Of a stretch of 64,000 nt of DNA, positions 16,877-26,554 are shown piece after piece. The DNA comes from Actinospineispora spinosispora DSM 44797. Lineage in GTDB: Bacteria > Actinomycetota > Actinomycetes > Mycobacteriales > Pseudonocardiaceae. The DNA lies in NCBI RefSeq assembly GCF_000429025.1, contig NZ_AUBB01000027.1, positions 102,960-166,959 on the forward strand. Direction: 5' to 3'. The translations under genes and the position numbers were made by a program. Position 1 is the first letter of the stretch. Each line of letters starts with the position of its first letter. The notes under the pieces are model-generated. The model searched no databases, had not been told where the DNA came from, and saw only the letters and a program-made list of their open reading frames with translations.

Positions 16877-17476
16877 TTATCGGGGGAGCCGGCCCATCAG
16901 GTAGAACTCGGGGTTGGGGCGCAGGGCGGTCAGGTGCGCGAGGCGGTTGGACATCGCGAACAGCGCGGTGATCGCCCCGACGTCCCAGATCTCGTCGTCG
17001 GTGAGGCCGGCTTCGCGCGCCAGGTCCAGGTCGGGTTCGCCGACGGTCGCGGAGTCGGTCGCCAGGTGCAGCGCCAGGTCGACGATGGCGCGGTGACGGT
17101 CGTTCAGCTCGACGCCCCACGGGTTCGCGGCGACCTGGTCGGACAGCTCCGGGTCCTTCGCGCGGATCCGCAGGATCGCGCCGTGCGCCACGATGCAGTA
17201 CGTGCAGTGGTTCGCGCCGGAGGTGGCCACCACGACCAGCTCACGTTCCGCCGCGCTCAGCGTCGGCTCGGTGTCGCCGGGGGTCATGAGCGCGTCGTGG
17301 TAGTCCAGGAATGCGCGCAGCTCGGCGGGACGGCGGCCCAGCGCGCGGAAGATGTTCGGCACGAAGCCGGACTTCTCGGCGATCGCCTCGATCCGTTCCC
17401 GCAGGTCGGCCGGCAGATCCGCGGGCTCGACCACACCGAACCGGCTGACCTGACGTTCCTGCTCCTCGGCACTCAT
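16877..17476 (-). CDS. Peroxidase-related / carboxymuconolactone-decarboxylase-like protein
   Basis: 199 residues, all-helical AhpD-like. It has the redox motif NHCTYCIVAHGAILR (CxxC with nearby His) and the family N-terminus SGFVPNIFRALGRRPAELRA. Related proteins reduce peroxides or organic disulfides through the two cysteines. ATG 17476 is chosen because TACCGT (17484-17489, minus strand) lies 7 bases upstream, a leaderless arrangement; GTG 17485 would lie in that box. Its stop is 3 bases from the convergent ABC ATPase stop. Confidence 0.85.
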   Translation of the reverse strand: MSAEEQERQVSRFGVVEPADLPADLRERIEAIAEKSGFVPNIFRALGRRPAELRAFLDYHDALMTPGDTEPTLSAAERELVVVATSGANHCTYCIVAHGAILRIRAKDPELSDQVAANPWGVELNDRHRAIVDLALHLATDSATVGEPDLDLAREAGLTDDEIWDVGAITALFAMSNRLAHLTALRPNPEFYLMGRLPR

Positions 17477-17483
17477 ACCGTGC

Positions 17484-17489
17484 ACGGTA
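17484..17489 (-). promoter_or_regulatory. Leaderless-type -10 box TACCGT
   Basis: TANNNT on the minus strand with 7 bases to the ATG at 17476. Confidence 0.4.
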
Positions 17490-17558
17490 GTCGGGTGCGT
17501 CGCTGTGCAATCTGTTGAGCTGCTCGCATCCTGAGGCCGATACCTGGATTATGAAGTG

Positions 17559-17903
17559 ATGCCCATGCCGAAGGAGTACCAGCCGCTGCTCAGCCGCTGG
17601 TGCGCCGAACGTGTGCCCGAGCAGGCCAGAGGGTCTCTGCAAGTCGCCTACACCATCCACGGTGACGAAATCACCATCGTGGAACGCCGGCCCCCCACCT
17701 ATCCGGAACTGAACTCGGCATGGTCGGCGACCCCGGTCGCCCGGCTGCGCTACAACGCGCCGGAGAAGGGCCTGTGGCGCATCTACCTGCCGACCGGCGG
17801 TGACGAGCCAGGCTGGAAGCGCTACGACCACTCCCCGGCCAGCACACTGGAACCGTTGCTGGACGAGATCGCCGCAGACCCAACGTCGATCTTCTGGGGC
17901 TAG
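17559..17903 (+). CDS. DUF3024 domain protein
   Basis: 114 residues: MPMPKEYQPLLSRWCAERVP, then ITIVERRPPTYPELNSAW and VARLRYNAPEKGLWRIYLPT, with a C-terminal WKRYDHSPAST. This is the DUF3024 family of unknown function. GTG 17556 and ATG 17565 are alternative starts; no ribosome site distinguishes them. A strong hairpin follows 11 bases after the stop. Confidence 0.75.
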   Translation: MPMPKEYQPLLSRWCAERVPEQARGSLQVAYTIHGDEITIVERRPPTYPELNSAWSATPVARLRYNAPEKGLWRIYLPTGGDEPGWKRYDHSPASTLEPLLDEIAADPTSIFWG

Positions 17904-17913
17904 CCGGGGACGC

Positions 17914-17978
17914 CATGATCACCACCGCCTCACGGCTGTTTTCCCGCCCGAAACAGCCCTCAGACGGTGATGATCATG
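17914..17978. terminator. Long two-stem hairpin between convergent genes
   Basis: The outer arm CATGATCACCACCG (17914-17927) pairs with 17965-17978 with one mismatch. The inner arm GGCTGTTT (17934-17941) pairs exactly with AAACAGCC (17951-17958). It lies between the DUF3024 gene and the convergent 723-residue gene. Confidence 0.65.
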
Positions 17979-17996
17979 ATGGGTGTGCTGGGGTGA

Positions 17997-18026
17997 CCGA
18001 CTCAGTGTGCTGAGCGGCCCGACTCG
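17997..18026. repeat. CGACTC-GTGTGCTGAG repeat over the stop of the 723-aa gene
   Basis: CCGACTCAGTGTGCTGAGCG followed by GCCCGACTCGC closely matches 37507-37538. It contains the palindrome CTCAG-TGTG-CTGAG. It encodes the last residues (SGRSAH) and the stop of the minus-strand gene ending at 18002. Confidence 0.6.
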
Positions 18027-20173
18027 CCGGTGGATTCGGCTGCCTCGGCTGCCTTGCGGTCGGTCTGCCTGGGGACGATGCCCAGGGGGAGGACCATGAA
18101 CGCGGCCTCCTCCTCGGTGGGTGTCGCCTCGGGCTCCGGCTTCTTCGCCGGCTCGGGCTCGGACGGCACCGCGACGAGCTTCGGCGGCTTCGGCTCCTCC
18201 GGCCGCACCGCTGCCGGCTCGGCCTCGGGCTGCTTCGTGGTCGCCGGTTTGTCCGACCTCATCGCGTGTGCGCCGGTCGAGGTGGCGGTCACGATGACCG
18301 GCACACCCGCGCGACGCAGCACCGACAGCACCGTGTCCTCCGATGCGGACACCGGCGTCGTCGCGAAGCCGCTGCCGACGGCCAGCAGCCGGGGTGCCGC
18401 CGCGGTGACCAGCAGGTTCGCCGTCGGCAGATGGTCGGCGCCCAGCAGCAGGACCAGGTCGGCGGTGTCCGCGTCCGGTAGGCCGGTGAGCAGCTCCTCC
18501 AGTCCGACGAACCGCGCGGTGCCCTGGGTGACCGCGTGTTCCGCCTCGTCCCACGCGCTCGCCAGCTCCGGCGCGGCCTCACGCAGCCTGCCCATGAGCT
18601 CGGCGACCCGGTGCTGGTCGGCCCACTGCCGGCGCGCGGCGGACAGCTCGGACAGCGCATCCAGGTAGTCGGGCAGGTTGTGCGCGCGCAGCGGCTCGAT
18701 CAGCCCCTCGAACTCCGGCGCCGCGCGGTGCTCGGAGTCCACCTCGGCCAGCGATCGCTCCAGGCCGTCCGCGAGGATGCCCAGCTGGGTGCGGGCATCG
18801 GCCATCTGGTCCGCGCCGCCGGAGGCGACGATGTTCGCGGCGACCGTCTCCGCCGTCGCCAGGTCGGGGATCGACACCGGGCTCGACGGGTGGATGAACA
18901 GCACCTCGTGACGCAGTGCCTCGACGGCGCGCACCGACTCGTCGATGCGGGTCAGCCTGCGGTTCAGCTCGGACACCGCCGGCACGTCGTTCGGCGCCGG
19001 CACGTCCAGGTTCTGGCAGGCCTGCCTGAGCTTGCCCATCGCCTCGATCAGCTCGATGAACGCGACCGCCTGGCGCAGCAGCCGGGAGTCCTTCATCGGT
19101 ACGCCGTCCAGCTGCAGATGCGCCAGCGTCGGTTCGACCGCGCGTTGCTGCTGCGACCGGAAGTAGGTCTTCGCCTTGCCGCCGCCGTCCAGGTAGTCGG
19201 CGTAGCGGTTGAGCTGCTCCACGGCGTCGGAGGGCAGGTCGCCGACGACCGCCATCCGGTCCGCCGCCGTGTTCAGGGTCTCGGCGGAGGACACGATGTC
19301 GGCCGAGCGCTTCAGCAGCCGTTCGAAACCGGGGCGGGCGGAACCGAACAGGACCCGCTCCAACAGCGGGCGCGCCCAGGATGCGTCCCGGTATCCGGCG
19401 GCGCCGGTGCTCGTGGTGCTGTCCACCGAGGCCAGCGCACGTTGGAAGCGCTGAGCCGTCGAGATCAGCCCCTGCAGCCGGGTCGGGGTCAGGCCCCCGA
19501 GCAGCTCGGGGATCAGGTCGGCGGCCTCCCGAGGCGGGTAGCCCCGGCCGCCGGCGGCGCGGCACAGCTGCGCGACCCGGTCGACCGTCGGGACCAGCTG
19601 CGGCTCCGGCAGTACCTGGCCGAGCCGCTGCTGACGCTGCGGCGTCCCGGTCACCATCAACCACCGCAGCTCACGCAGCTCGGCGTCGGACAGTGGCAGC
19701 TCACCGTCGAGGCACAGCCTGCGCATCGGTTCGGGCAGCGCACCACGCACCGCGGCGAGACCGTCGACATCGGCGCCGGTGACCACGACCCTGCGGCCGT
19801 CGGTCAGCAGCCCGGCCAGGCCCTGCGCGATCCCGGCGGCGTCCGCCGCGTCCAGCACGGCACACGGGTAGCGGCGGGCCACCTCGACGACGGCATCCGG
19901 TTCACCGATCGGGGTCCTGGGCGCGGGAGCCGACCTCGGTGTGATGACCTCGGACAACCGGTACAACCCGACCGGGGTCTCACCGGCCGCGACCCTGCGG
20001 CGGATCTCCTCGGCCGCACGTGCCACCGGTGAGCTCTGACCAGCGCTCTTCTCCGCACCGTCCTGCCCGGCCGTCGGGCCGACCAGCCTTTCGACGAGTC
20101 CGATCGCGGGATCGATCGGACCGCCGACCGCTGCAGGCCTCTCGGCCTTTTCCGCAGCGCCGAGATCAAGCAC
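18002..20173 (-). CDS. Large hypothetical protein, possibly degenerate SF1-helicase-like
   Basis: 723 residues, not recognised with confidence. GTG 20173 has GAGGAGG 7 bases upstream. Residues about 115-200 (RRVVVTGADVDGLAAVRGAL, then PEPMRRLCLDGE) resemble the region of DNA2/AAA_11-like helicases between an absent P-loop and later motifs. The middle is helical and rich in Glu/Gln/Arg. Near residue 600 there is TADLVLLLGADHLPTANLLV, which resembles a Walker-B strand without its acidic pair. The last 100 residues are Pro/Glu-rich (EPEPAKKPEPEATPTEEE). No Walker A is present. It could instead be a structural or cell-division-associated protein. The C-terminus is encoded by a repeat. Confidence 0.6.
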   Translation of the reverse strand: MLDLGAAEKAERPAAVGGPIDPAIGLVERLVGPTAGQDGAEKSAGQSSPVARAAEEIRRRVAAGETPVGLYRLSEVITPRSAPAPRTPIGEPDAVVEVARRYPCAVLDAADAAGIAQGLAGLLTDGRRVVVTGADVDGLAAVRGALPEPMRRLCLDGELPLSDAELRELRWLMVTGTPQRQQRLGQVLPEPQLVPTVDRVAQLCRAAGGRGYPPREAADLIPELLGGLTPTRLQGLISTAQRFQRALASVDSTTSTGAAGYRDASWARPLLERVLFGSARPGFERLLKRSADIVSSAETLNTAADRMAVVGDLPSDAVEQLNRYADYLDGGGKAKTYFRSQQQRAVEPTLAHLQLDGVPMKDSRLLRQAVAFIELIEAMGKLRQACQNLDVPAPNDVPAVSELNRRLTRIDESVRAVEALRHEVLFIHPSSPVSIPDLATAETVAANIVASGGADQMADARTQLGILADGLERSLAEVDSEHRAAPEFEGLIEPLRAHNLPDYLDALSELSAARRQWADQHRVAELMGRLREAAPELASAWDEAEHAVTQGTARFVGLEELLTGLPDADTADLVLLLGADHLPTANLLVTAAAPRLLAVGSGFATTPVSASEDTVLSVLRRAGVPVIVTATSTGAHAMRSDKPATTKQPEAEPAAVRPEEPKPPKLVAVPSEPEPAKKPEPEATPTEEEAAFMVLPLGIVPRQTDRKAAEAAESTGESGRSAH

Positions 20174-20285
20174 TAGGCACCTCCTCTGGCCCCCGTGGCC
20201 GCTCGTCACATTCTGTATCGAACAGGGACCCAAAACGTTCCACCTTCTGGTGCAAAAAGATGGAAAAAGTTACTGAGAGCAATCG

Positions 20286-21950
20286 CTACGTGGTCGTCGG
20301 AACACTCTCCGCAATGGGCTTGACCCTGGGGCTGTGCTCGTCGACGTGGTAGTCCTCGGCAGCCGTCTCGTCCGTCCCGTTGGACACCGTCGTCCGCCGG
20401 AGGATCAGGCTCACCACGACAGCCACCACCAGGTTGAGCACCAGCGCCACGAACCCGACATAGATCTGCACCTTCGAGCCCGCGAACGGCTGCAGCCCGA
20501 GGAAGTCCAGCTTGTCCAGGGTCAGTGCGGACCCGCCGAAGTGCAGGCGTTTCGCCGCCGGGTTCGGAATCTGGTACAGCAGGTACAGGCCGTAGGCGAG
20601 GCCGATGAACCAACCCGCCGCCAGCGCCCATCGGTGCAGCCAGCGGGTGTACAGCGCGATCGCCACCGCCGGCAGCGTCTGGAGGATGATCACGCCGCCG
20701 ATCAGCTGCAGGTCGATCGAGAACTGCGGGTCGACACCGACGATGAACAGCACCGCGCCGACCTTCACCACGAGCGAGGCCAGCTTCGCCTGCTTGGCCT
20801 CCTGTTGCGGTGTCGCGTCCCGCTTGAGGTAGGTCTTGTAGATGTTGCGGGTCCACAGGTTCGCCGCCGCGATCGACATGATCGCCGCCGGCACCAGTGC
20901 GCCGATGCCGATCGCGGCGAACGCGATCCCGGCGAACCACGAGCTGAACTCGTTCTGGAACAGCACGGCGATGACGGTGTTGGTGTCCGGCCTGCCGGTC
21001 GCGTTGTTGGTGATCGGCTTGACGCCCGCCGCGATCGCCACATATCCGAGCAGCGCGAGCAGGCCGAGCAGCAGCGAGTACGCCGGCAGCGCCACCATGT
21101 TGCGCTTCAGCACGACCCGGCCCCGGGAGGCGAGCACGCCGGTCAGCGAGTGCGGGTAGAGGAACAACGCCAGCGCCGAACCGAACGCCAGGGTGATGTA
21201 CTGCAGCTGGTTCGTCGCGGTCAGCAGGACCGAGCCGGTCGGAGCACCGGTGGTCGGGCTCGGCTGGGCCAGCTTCGCGGCCGAGACGTCGAAGATGTGG
21301 CTCCAGCCGCCGAACCTCGTCGGCAGGTAGAACACCGCGACCAGGATGACCAGGTAGATCAGGATGTCCTTGACGAACGCGATCAGCGCGGGCGCGCGCA
21401 GCCCGGACTGGTAGGTGTAGAGCGCCAGCACCAGGAACGCGATGAACAGCGGAAGGTGCCCGGAGAGGCCGGAGCCGTTGAGACCGATCGTGCGCAGCAC
21501 CGCTTCGAGGCCGGACAGCTGCAGCGCGATGTAGGGCATCGTCGCGGCGATGCCGGTGACCGCGATCATCAGACCGAGGATCGGGCTGCCGTAGCGGCCG
21601 GTGACGAAGTCCGCCGGGGTGACGTAGCCGTGCACGCGCGACACCGACCACAACCGCAGCACAGGTAAGAACACCATCGGATACACCAGCACTGTGTAGG
21701 GCAGCGCGTAGAAGCCGAGCGCTCCGGCGCCGAACAGCAACGCGGGCACCGCGACGAACGTGTACGCGGTGTACAGGTCACCGCCGACCAGGAACCAGGT
21801 GATCCAGGACCCGAACTTGCGCCCGCCAAGACCCCACTCGTCGAGGTGGTCCATCGTGGCGCCGGAGCGCCAGCGGGAGGCCACGAACCCCATCACCGCG
21901 ACGACCACGAACAGAATGGTGAACACGGTCAGCTCGACCCAGTGGATCAT
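20286..21950 (-). CDS. mctP: Sodium:solute symporter, MctP-like monocarboxylate transporter
   Basis: 554 residues, about 13 membrane spans, SSS family. Family hallmarks are GGRKFGSWITWFLVGGDLYT, the span GYVTPADFVTGRYGSPILGL and ALVPAAIMSIAAANLWTRNI. Together with the DUF3311 protein encoded just upstream (4-bp ATGA overlap), this is the typical MctP pair, known for lactate, pyruvate and other monocarboxylate uptake. The C-terminal 45 residues are hydrophilic and cytoplasmic. The substrate is inferred from family and partner only. Confidence 0.88.
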   Translation of the reverse strand: MIHWVELTVFTILFVVVAVMGFVASRWRSGATMDHLDEWGLGGRKFGSWITWFLVGGDLYTAYTFVAVPALLFGAGALGFYALPYTVLVYPMVFLPVLRLWSVSRVHGYVTPADFVTGRYGSPILGLMIAVTGIAATMPYIALQLSGLEAVLRTIGLNGSGLSGHLPLFIAFLVLALYTYQSGLRAPALIAFVKDILIYLVILVAVFYLPTRFGGWSHIFDVSAAKLAQPSPTTGAPTGSVLLTATNQLQYITLAFGSALALFLYPHSLTGVLASRGRVVLKRNMVALPAYSLLLGLLALLGYVAIAAGVKPITNNATGRPDTNTVIAVLFQNEFSSWFAGIAFAAIGIGALVPAAIMSIAAANLWTRNIYKTYLKRDATPQQEAKQAKLASLVVKVGAVLFIVGVDPQFSIDLQLIGGVIILQTLPAVAIALYTRWLHRWALAAGWFIGLAYGLYLLYQIPNPAAKRLHFGGSALTLDKLDFLGLQPFAGSKVQIYVGFVALVLNLVVAVVVSLILRRTTVSNGTDETAAEDYHVDEHSPRVKPIAESVPTTT

Positions 21951-22192
21951 CGCTGCGCTCCCTCGTCCAGCTCGTCGACACCGCCCGGCGTACCGGGCGC
22001 GGGCGGCGTGGTGTCATCCCTGGTCATCCGGAAGACCACCGCGACACAGACCACGCCGATCGGGACGAACGCGAACTGCGACCAGTAGAAGAACGGCAGG
22101 CCGAGCAGCCGAGGCTGGTCGAAGTTGAGCCACGGAGTGACCAACATCAGGAACGGAACCAGGAGCAGCAGGTTCCACCCGCTCCGGCGCAT
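21947..22192 (-). CDS. DUF3311 small membrane protein, symporter partner
   Basis: 81 residues with two membrane segments (WNLLLLVPFLMLVTPWLNF and FAFVPIGVVCVAVVF) and the DUF3311 signature PFFYWSQF. ATG 22192 has GGGAG 6 bases upstream. The stop overlaps the mctP start (ATGA). It is presumed to act as an accessory subunit of the symporter, as for similar small partner proteins. Confidence 0.85.
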   Translation of the reverse strand: MRRSGWNLLLLVPFLMLVTPWLNFDQPRLLGLPFFYWSQFAFVPIGVVCVAVVFRMTRDDTTPPAPGTPGGVDELDEGAQR

Positions 22193-22248
22193 GATGTCTC
22201 CCTCGATCGGGTGTATGCCGACGCGCAAGTCTGCCTCTTCCGCGCCGG

Positions 22249-23487
22249 TTACGCGATCACAAGAAGATAAAGCCCGACCATGGTGTACACGATCATGATC
22301 AGGACCAGCGGGATTTCGTCCGCGAGACGTCTGCTCTCGGTCACCTGGGGGCCGTCGTGCGCAAGAACCCGGTCGTGCGCGGCGATCACGCCGACCACGT
22401 GCCCGACCAGGATCGCGGCGACCTGGATGGCCGCGATCAGCAACGGCGCCGGCAGCAACGTCGACGGACCGGCCGAGGGGTCGACCAGCTGCGCGGCCCC
22501 GCGCGGGCCCTCCACCAGCAGCAACGACGCGTAGTGCGCGATGGTGTAGCCGACGGCGATCGGGATGAGCGTGCTGACCAGGTAGGTGGCGAGCACGCCG
22601 GTGGCCAGCCGGTAGCTGACCGCGACGAGCGCGATGAGAGCTAGCAGAACAACGGTGGAGATCAGCTCGGCCGGGATGCCCGAGGCCCGCGCGAGTTTCG
22701 GGCCGGTCGTCGCCCACCACGGGGTGCCGGACACGCCGTCGAACACCGTCGAGCCCCACCAGACGGCGAGCAGCGCGACGAGCCCCGGGCCGGGTGTCAC
22801 GGTGTTCAGCCCGACGAACGGGTTTCGTCGCCCCGGCCCCCTTCCCACCGGCGACAGCGACGCGACCAGCGTCGAGTAGGCCTCGAACGGATCACCTCGG
22901 TCGAACCAGCGCTGCCCGTAGACCGTGGCAGCGGCGGTGGTCAGCACGACGTAGGCGGCGATGAAGGTGCCCACGACGAACGGCTCGGCGCGGGCGTCCG
23001 GGACCAGCTCCAGCCAGACGAAGACGGTGAGCCCGAACGCGGCGGGCCAGTAGCCGGTCCGCCCCGGAAGCTCCCGGGCGCCGTCGACCGGCAACCGCAG
23101 CGCGGCCGCGACTGCCCGGTGCAGGGCTCGGAGCGGGTTGAGCGCCCGCCAGACCGGTCCGAACAGCAGCGACGCCGGGACGATGCCCACCCACAGCAGC
23201 ACGTACAGGGCCCGAGGCGCCGGGTTGTGGTTCGGGTCCTGGTCACCGAGGAACGCCTGGCCCAGCAGGTAGCCGAGCAACGCGACCATGAGCCAGCGCA
23301 GGACCCAGACCGCCCTCGGCCCGCTCGCCCACGGGAGCCGAGGCGGCGTCGGGAACCGCGCCTTCCGCCAGGCCAGCCCCACCGCGAGGAACGACACGAG
23401 CACCACGAACCCACCGGCCTGCAGCACCAGCTCGCCCGGCAACGGCAGGTCCGCGCGACCCCCGATGCCGTGCGCGAGCACGATCAT
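22249..23487 (-). CDS. Hypothetical polytopic membrane protein
   Basis: 412 residues with about 10 hydrophobic segments. Notable conserved-looking parts are DQDPNHNPAPRALYVLLWVG, FGPVWRALNPLRALHRAV and RWFDRGDPFEAYSTLVASLS. It is not assigned to a known transporter class. ATG 23487 overlaps the upstream membrane-protein stop (ATGA), so the two form an operon and probably one complex. It is followed after 56 bases by the DUF3311-mctP pair. Confidence 0.7.
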   Translation of the reverse strand: MIVLAHGIGGRADLPLPGELVLQAGGFVVLVSFLAVGLAWRKARFPTPPRLPWASGPRAVWVLRWLMVALLGYLLGQAFLGDQDPNHNPAPRALYVLLWVGIVPASLLFGPVWRALNPLRALHRAVAAALRLPVDGARELPGRTGYWPAAFGLTVFVWLELVPDARAEPFVVGTFIAAYVVLTTAAATVYGQRWFDRGDPFEAYSTLVASLSPVGRGPGRRNPFVGLNTVTPGPGLVALLAVWWGSTVFDGVSGTPWWATTGPKLARASGIPAELISTVVLLALIALVAVSYRLATGVLATYLVSTLIPIAVGYTIAHYASLLLVEGPRGAAQLVDPSAGPSTLLPAPLLIAAIQVAAILVGHVVGVIAAHDRVLAHDGPQVTESRRLADEIPLVLIMIVYTMVGLYLLVIA

Positions 23488-24377
23488 GCGGCGTCGCCGA
23501 CCGCGGCGGGCGCGCGGCGCATGAGCAGCCAGGCGGCGAACAGCACGCCGAGGCCACCGCCGACGGTGAGCGCGATGAGCAGCCGGTCCAGATCGGCGCC
23601 CCAGGCGAACGGGATCACCGGGTCGTGGAAGCTGAACAGGTCGGCCGGCGCGATGATGATCGCCAGCAGGGCGCCGGACACACAGCACAGCAGCGGTCCG
23701 GCCGGTCGGTTCCGCGCGGTCAGCCAGGCGCCCGCCACCCCGATAGGCCAGCCGACCACGGCGAACCCGGACGCGGCGAGGAACACCCAAACCAGCCGCC
23801 CCTCGGCCACGACCAGCGCCGACCCGTACATGTGCACGATGTGCGACACCATCACCGCGGCGGTGCACACCGCCAGGCCCCATCGAGCCACCCCCGCGCC
23901 CAGCGCGACCAGCACGACCGGGACCGCGCCGACGATCACCAGCAGCAGCCACCACAGCGCGGCGTCGGGAGGTGCGGGCCAACGCTGCTCGCCGAGCACC
24001 GCCACCGCACGGTCCCCGACCGTCAGCGGAATCCGCCAGTCCAGCCGCGCATCGGCCGGGCGAGGAGTGGCGGCGGCTGCGACGACCCGGGGATCGCTCC
24101 ACAGCGCGGTGTCACCGGCGTCGACGCTCGGCAAGGCGTTGATCACCGATCCCGCCGGTGGTGTCACCGCGACCCGCTGGCCGGTGTGGTTGACCAACCG
24201 CAGCCGGGCACCGGCTTCGACGACGGTCACGTCAACACCCGGCACCGCGGGCTCCACCCGCAGGACCACCGGTTCGTTGGTCGACGAGCTGAGCCCACCC
24301 GCGTGCGCCAGCGCCACCCCGTTGCTGACGACCACCCCCAGCAACCCCAACACCACAACAACAACCGCTCTAACCAC
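23484..24377 (-). CDS. Hypothetical membrane protein with exported N-terminal domain
   Basis: 297 residues from GTG 24377 (GAGGGGG upstream). The signal-like segment VVRAVVVVVLGLLGVVVSNG ends in ALAHA. An extracytoplasmic beta-rich domain of about 120 residues follows (VVLRVEPAVPGVDVTVVEAG, LRLVNHTGQRVAVTPPAG), then five membrane spans. The exported domain resembles cupredoxin/CopC-like folds but has no clear metal ligands. It is coupled to the next membrane protein by an ATGA overlap. Function unknown. Confidence 0.7.
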   Translation of the reverse strand: MVRAVVVVVLGLLGVVVSNGVALAHAGGLSSSTNEPVVLRVEPAVPGVDVTVVEAGARLRLVNHTGQRVAVTPPAGSVINALPSVDAGDTALWSDPRVVAAAATPRPADARLDWRIPLTVGDRAVAVLGEQRWPAPPDAALWWLLLVIVGAVPVVLVALGAGVARWGLAVCTAAVMVSHIVHMYGSALVVAEGRLVWVFLAASGFAVVGWPIGVAGAWLTARNRPAGPLLCCVSGALLAIIIAPADLFSFHDPVIPFAWGADLDRLLIALTVGGGLGVLFAAWLLMRRAPAAVGDAA

Positions 24378-24384
24378 GCCACCC

Positions 24385-24727
24385 CCTCGTGAGTGATGAG
24401 GCCGTCTACCCCGAAGGGGCGCGAAGCGTAGCCGGTCTTGCCACTCACGACAGCTTTTCCGTCGTGAGTGGCAAGACCGGCTATAGGCGGCCTCAGCACT
24501 CACGAGGGATCCGCAGGCCCGGCGGGCTGCACTCATCCTCCGTGCAGGCCCGTAGCTTCTGATCCCTCTGTGCCCCGGCTCCAAGGCATCTCGGCTTCGC
24601 CGTCGACCGTGAGTGGCGAGTGGTCCTATAGCGCCCCTCAGCACTCACGACGGAAAAGCTGTCGAGAGTGCTGAGGGGTGCTACGCCTTCGGCGCCCCTT
24701 CGGGGTAGAACCACTCGCCACTCACGG
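24385..24727. repeat. Paired GTGAGTG composite element, copy 1
   Basis: Two nested-hairpin units face each other. The left unit (24385-24507) has outer arms CCTCGTGAGTG...CACTCACGAGG and inner arms GCCGGTCTTGCCACTCACGA / its complement around AGCTTTTCC. The bulge between them carries TACCCCGAAGGGGCGCGAAG on one side and TATAGG on the other. The right unit (24607-24727) has the same plan inverted, with outer arms CCGTGAGTGGCGAGTGGT / complement. It ends 3 bases from the pckG stop. The about 100-base centre holds no gene. Confidence 0.8.
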
Positions 24728-24730
24728 TTG

Positions 24731-26554
24731 CTAGCCCAGGCGCTGCTTCAGGGACTCGAACTCGTCGCGCATCGAGCTGGGGAGGGAGTCGCCGATCTGG
24801 GCGAACCACTCCTCGATCAGCGGAAGCTCTTCCTTCCACTCGTCGACGTCCACCTCGAGCGACGCGGCAACGTCCGAAGCGTCACCCTCGAGGCCGTCCA
24901 GGTCGATCTGGTCGGGCGTCGGGACGAAACCGATGGGGGTCTCGACGGCGGCGGCCTTGCCCTCGATGCGTTCGATCATCCACTTGAGGACGCGGCTGTT
25001 CTCGCCGAACCCGGGCCACAGGAAGCGGCGGTCGTCGCCACGGCGGAACCAGTTGACGCAGAAGATCTTCGGCAGCTTCGAGGCGTCCGCGCCCTTGCCG
25101 ACGTCGATCCAGTGCTGGAAGTAGTCACCGACCGCGTAGCCGAGGAACGGCAGCATCGCCATCGGGTCGCGGCGCACCATGCCGACCTTGCCGGCCGCCG
25201 CGGCGGTCTTCTCCGAGGACAGCGTGGCGCCGACGAAGACGCCGTGCTGCCAGTCGCGGGACTCCGCGACCAGCGGAACGGTGGTGGCGCGGCGGCCACC
25301 GAACACGATCGCCGAGATCGGCACACCGTTCGGGTCCTGCCACTCGGGCGCCACGACCGGGCACTGCGAGATCGGCGTGGTGTAGCGCGAGTTCGGGTGC
25401 GCGGCGGCGAAGTCCGAGTCCGGCGTCCACTCCTGGCCGGTCCACGCGGTGAGGTGCTGCGGGTCTCCCTCGAGGCCCTCCCACCACACGTCACCGTCGT
25501 CGGTCAGCGCGACGTTGGTGAACAGCGAGTTGCCCTTTTCGATGGTGCGCATCGCGTTCGGGTTGGTGCTCCAGTTGGTGCCGGGCGCGACACCGAAGAA
25601 GCCGAACTCCGGGTTGACCGCGTACAGGCGGCCGTCCTTGCCGAAGCGCATCCAGGCGATGTCGTCGCCGACGGTCTGCGCGGTCCAACCGGGAACGGTC
25701 GGCTGCAGCATCGCCAGGTTCGTCTTGCCGCAGGCCGAGGGGAACGCGGCCGCGACGTAGTAGTCCTTCTTCTCCGGGCTGGTCAGCTTGAGGATCAGCA
25801 TGTGCTCGGCGAGCCAGCCCTCGTCGTGCGCCATCGCCGAGGCGATGCGCAGCGCGTAGCACTTCTTGCCGAGCAGCGCGTTGCCGCCGTAGCCGGAGCC
25901 GTAGCTCCAGATCTCGCGGGTCTCCGGGAAGTGGCAGATGTACTTGGTCTCGTTGCACGGCCACGCGACGTCGGCCTGGCCGGGCTCGAGCGGCGCGCCG
26001 ACGGTGTGCAGGCAGGGCACGAACTTGTCACCGGCGGGGCCGTCGAACAGCGGCAGCACGTTCGCGCCCATCCGGGTCATGATCCGCATCGAAGCGACCA
26101 CGTACTCGGAGTCGGTGATCTCGACACCCAGCATCGGCTGCTCGGCGTCGGTGGGGCCCATGCAGAACGGCACGACGTACATCGTGCGGCCGCGCATCGA
26201 GCCGGCGAACAGACCCTTGAGGGTCTCCTTCATCTCCTTCGGGTCGACCCAGTTGTTGGTCGGACCGGCACCCTCAGGAGTCTCGGTACAGATGTAGGTG
26301 CGCTCTTCGACGCGCGCAACGTCCTTCGGGTCGGACGCGCACCAGTAGGAGTTCGGCTTCTTCTCCTCGTTCAGCTTCTTGAAGGTTCCGGCCTCGACGA
26401 GCGCGCTCGTCATCCGGTCCCACTCGGCCTCGGAGCCGTCGGCCCACACCACTCGCTCCGGCGTGGTGAGCTCCGCGACCTCCCGCACCCAGCTCAGTAG
26501 GCGCGGATTCTTGGTCGGGGCATCTGTGATGCCGGGAACCGTGGCTGCCGTCAT
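24731..26554 (-). CDS. pckG: Phosphoenolpyruvate carboxykinase (GTP)
   Basis: 607 residues, the normal length for GTP-dependent PEPCK. The P-loop (kinase-1a) motif FPSACGKTN has hyper-reactive Cys275 and Lys277. DDIAWMRFG supplies metal-binding acids, and the guanine-binding region includes [20 protein letters not shown]. It converts oxaloacetate plus GTP to PEP, CO2 and GDP, the entry to gluconeogenesis. ATG 26554 has GAGGAG 7 bases upstream, so the in-frame ATG at 26590 is less likely. Confidence 0.97.
   Translation of the reverse strand: MTAATVPGITDAPTKNPRLLSWVREVAELTTPERVVWADGSEAEWDRMTSALVEAGTFKKLNEEKKPNSYWCASDPKDVARVEERTYICTETPEGAGPTNNWVDPKEMKETLKGLFAGSMRGRTMYVVPFCMGPTDAEQPMLGVEITDSEYVVASMRIMTRMGANVLPLFDGPAGDKFVPCLHTVGAPLEPGQADVAWPCNETKYICHFPETREIWSYGSGYGGNALLGKKCYALRIASAMAHDEGWLAEHMLILKLTSPEKKDYYVAAAFPSACGKTNLAMLQPTVPGWTAQTVGDDIAWMRFGKDGRLYAVNPEFGFFGVAPGTNWSTNPNAMRTIEKGNSLFTNVALTDDGDVWWEGLEGDPQHLTAWTGQEWTPDSDFAAAHPNSRYTTPISQCPVVAPEWQDPNGVPISAIVFGGRRATTVPLVAESRDWQHGVFVGATLSSEKTAAAAGKVGMVRRDPMAMLPFLGYAVGDYFQHWIDVGKGADASKLPKIFCVNWFRRGDDRRFLWPGFGENSRVLKWMIERIEGKAAAVETPIGFVPTPDQIDLDGLEGDASDVAASLEVDVDEWKEELPLIEEWFAQIGDSLPSSMRDEFESLKQRLG

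Noticed and set aside
20334..21668. 444-codon plus-strand frame
   Set aside because: Antisense to the MctP symporter; Arg/Gln/His-rich with no hydrophobic or domain pattern.
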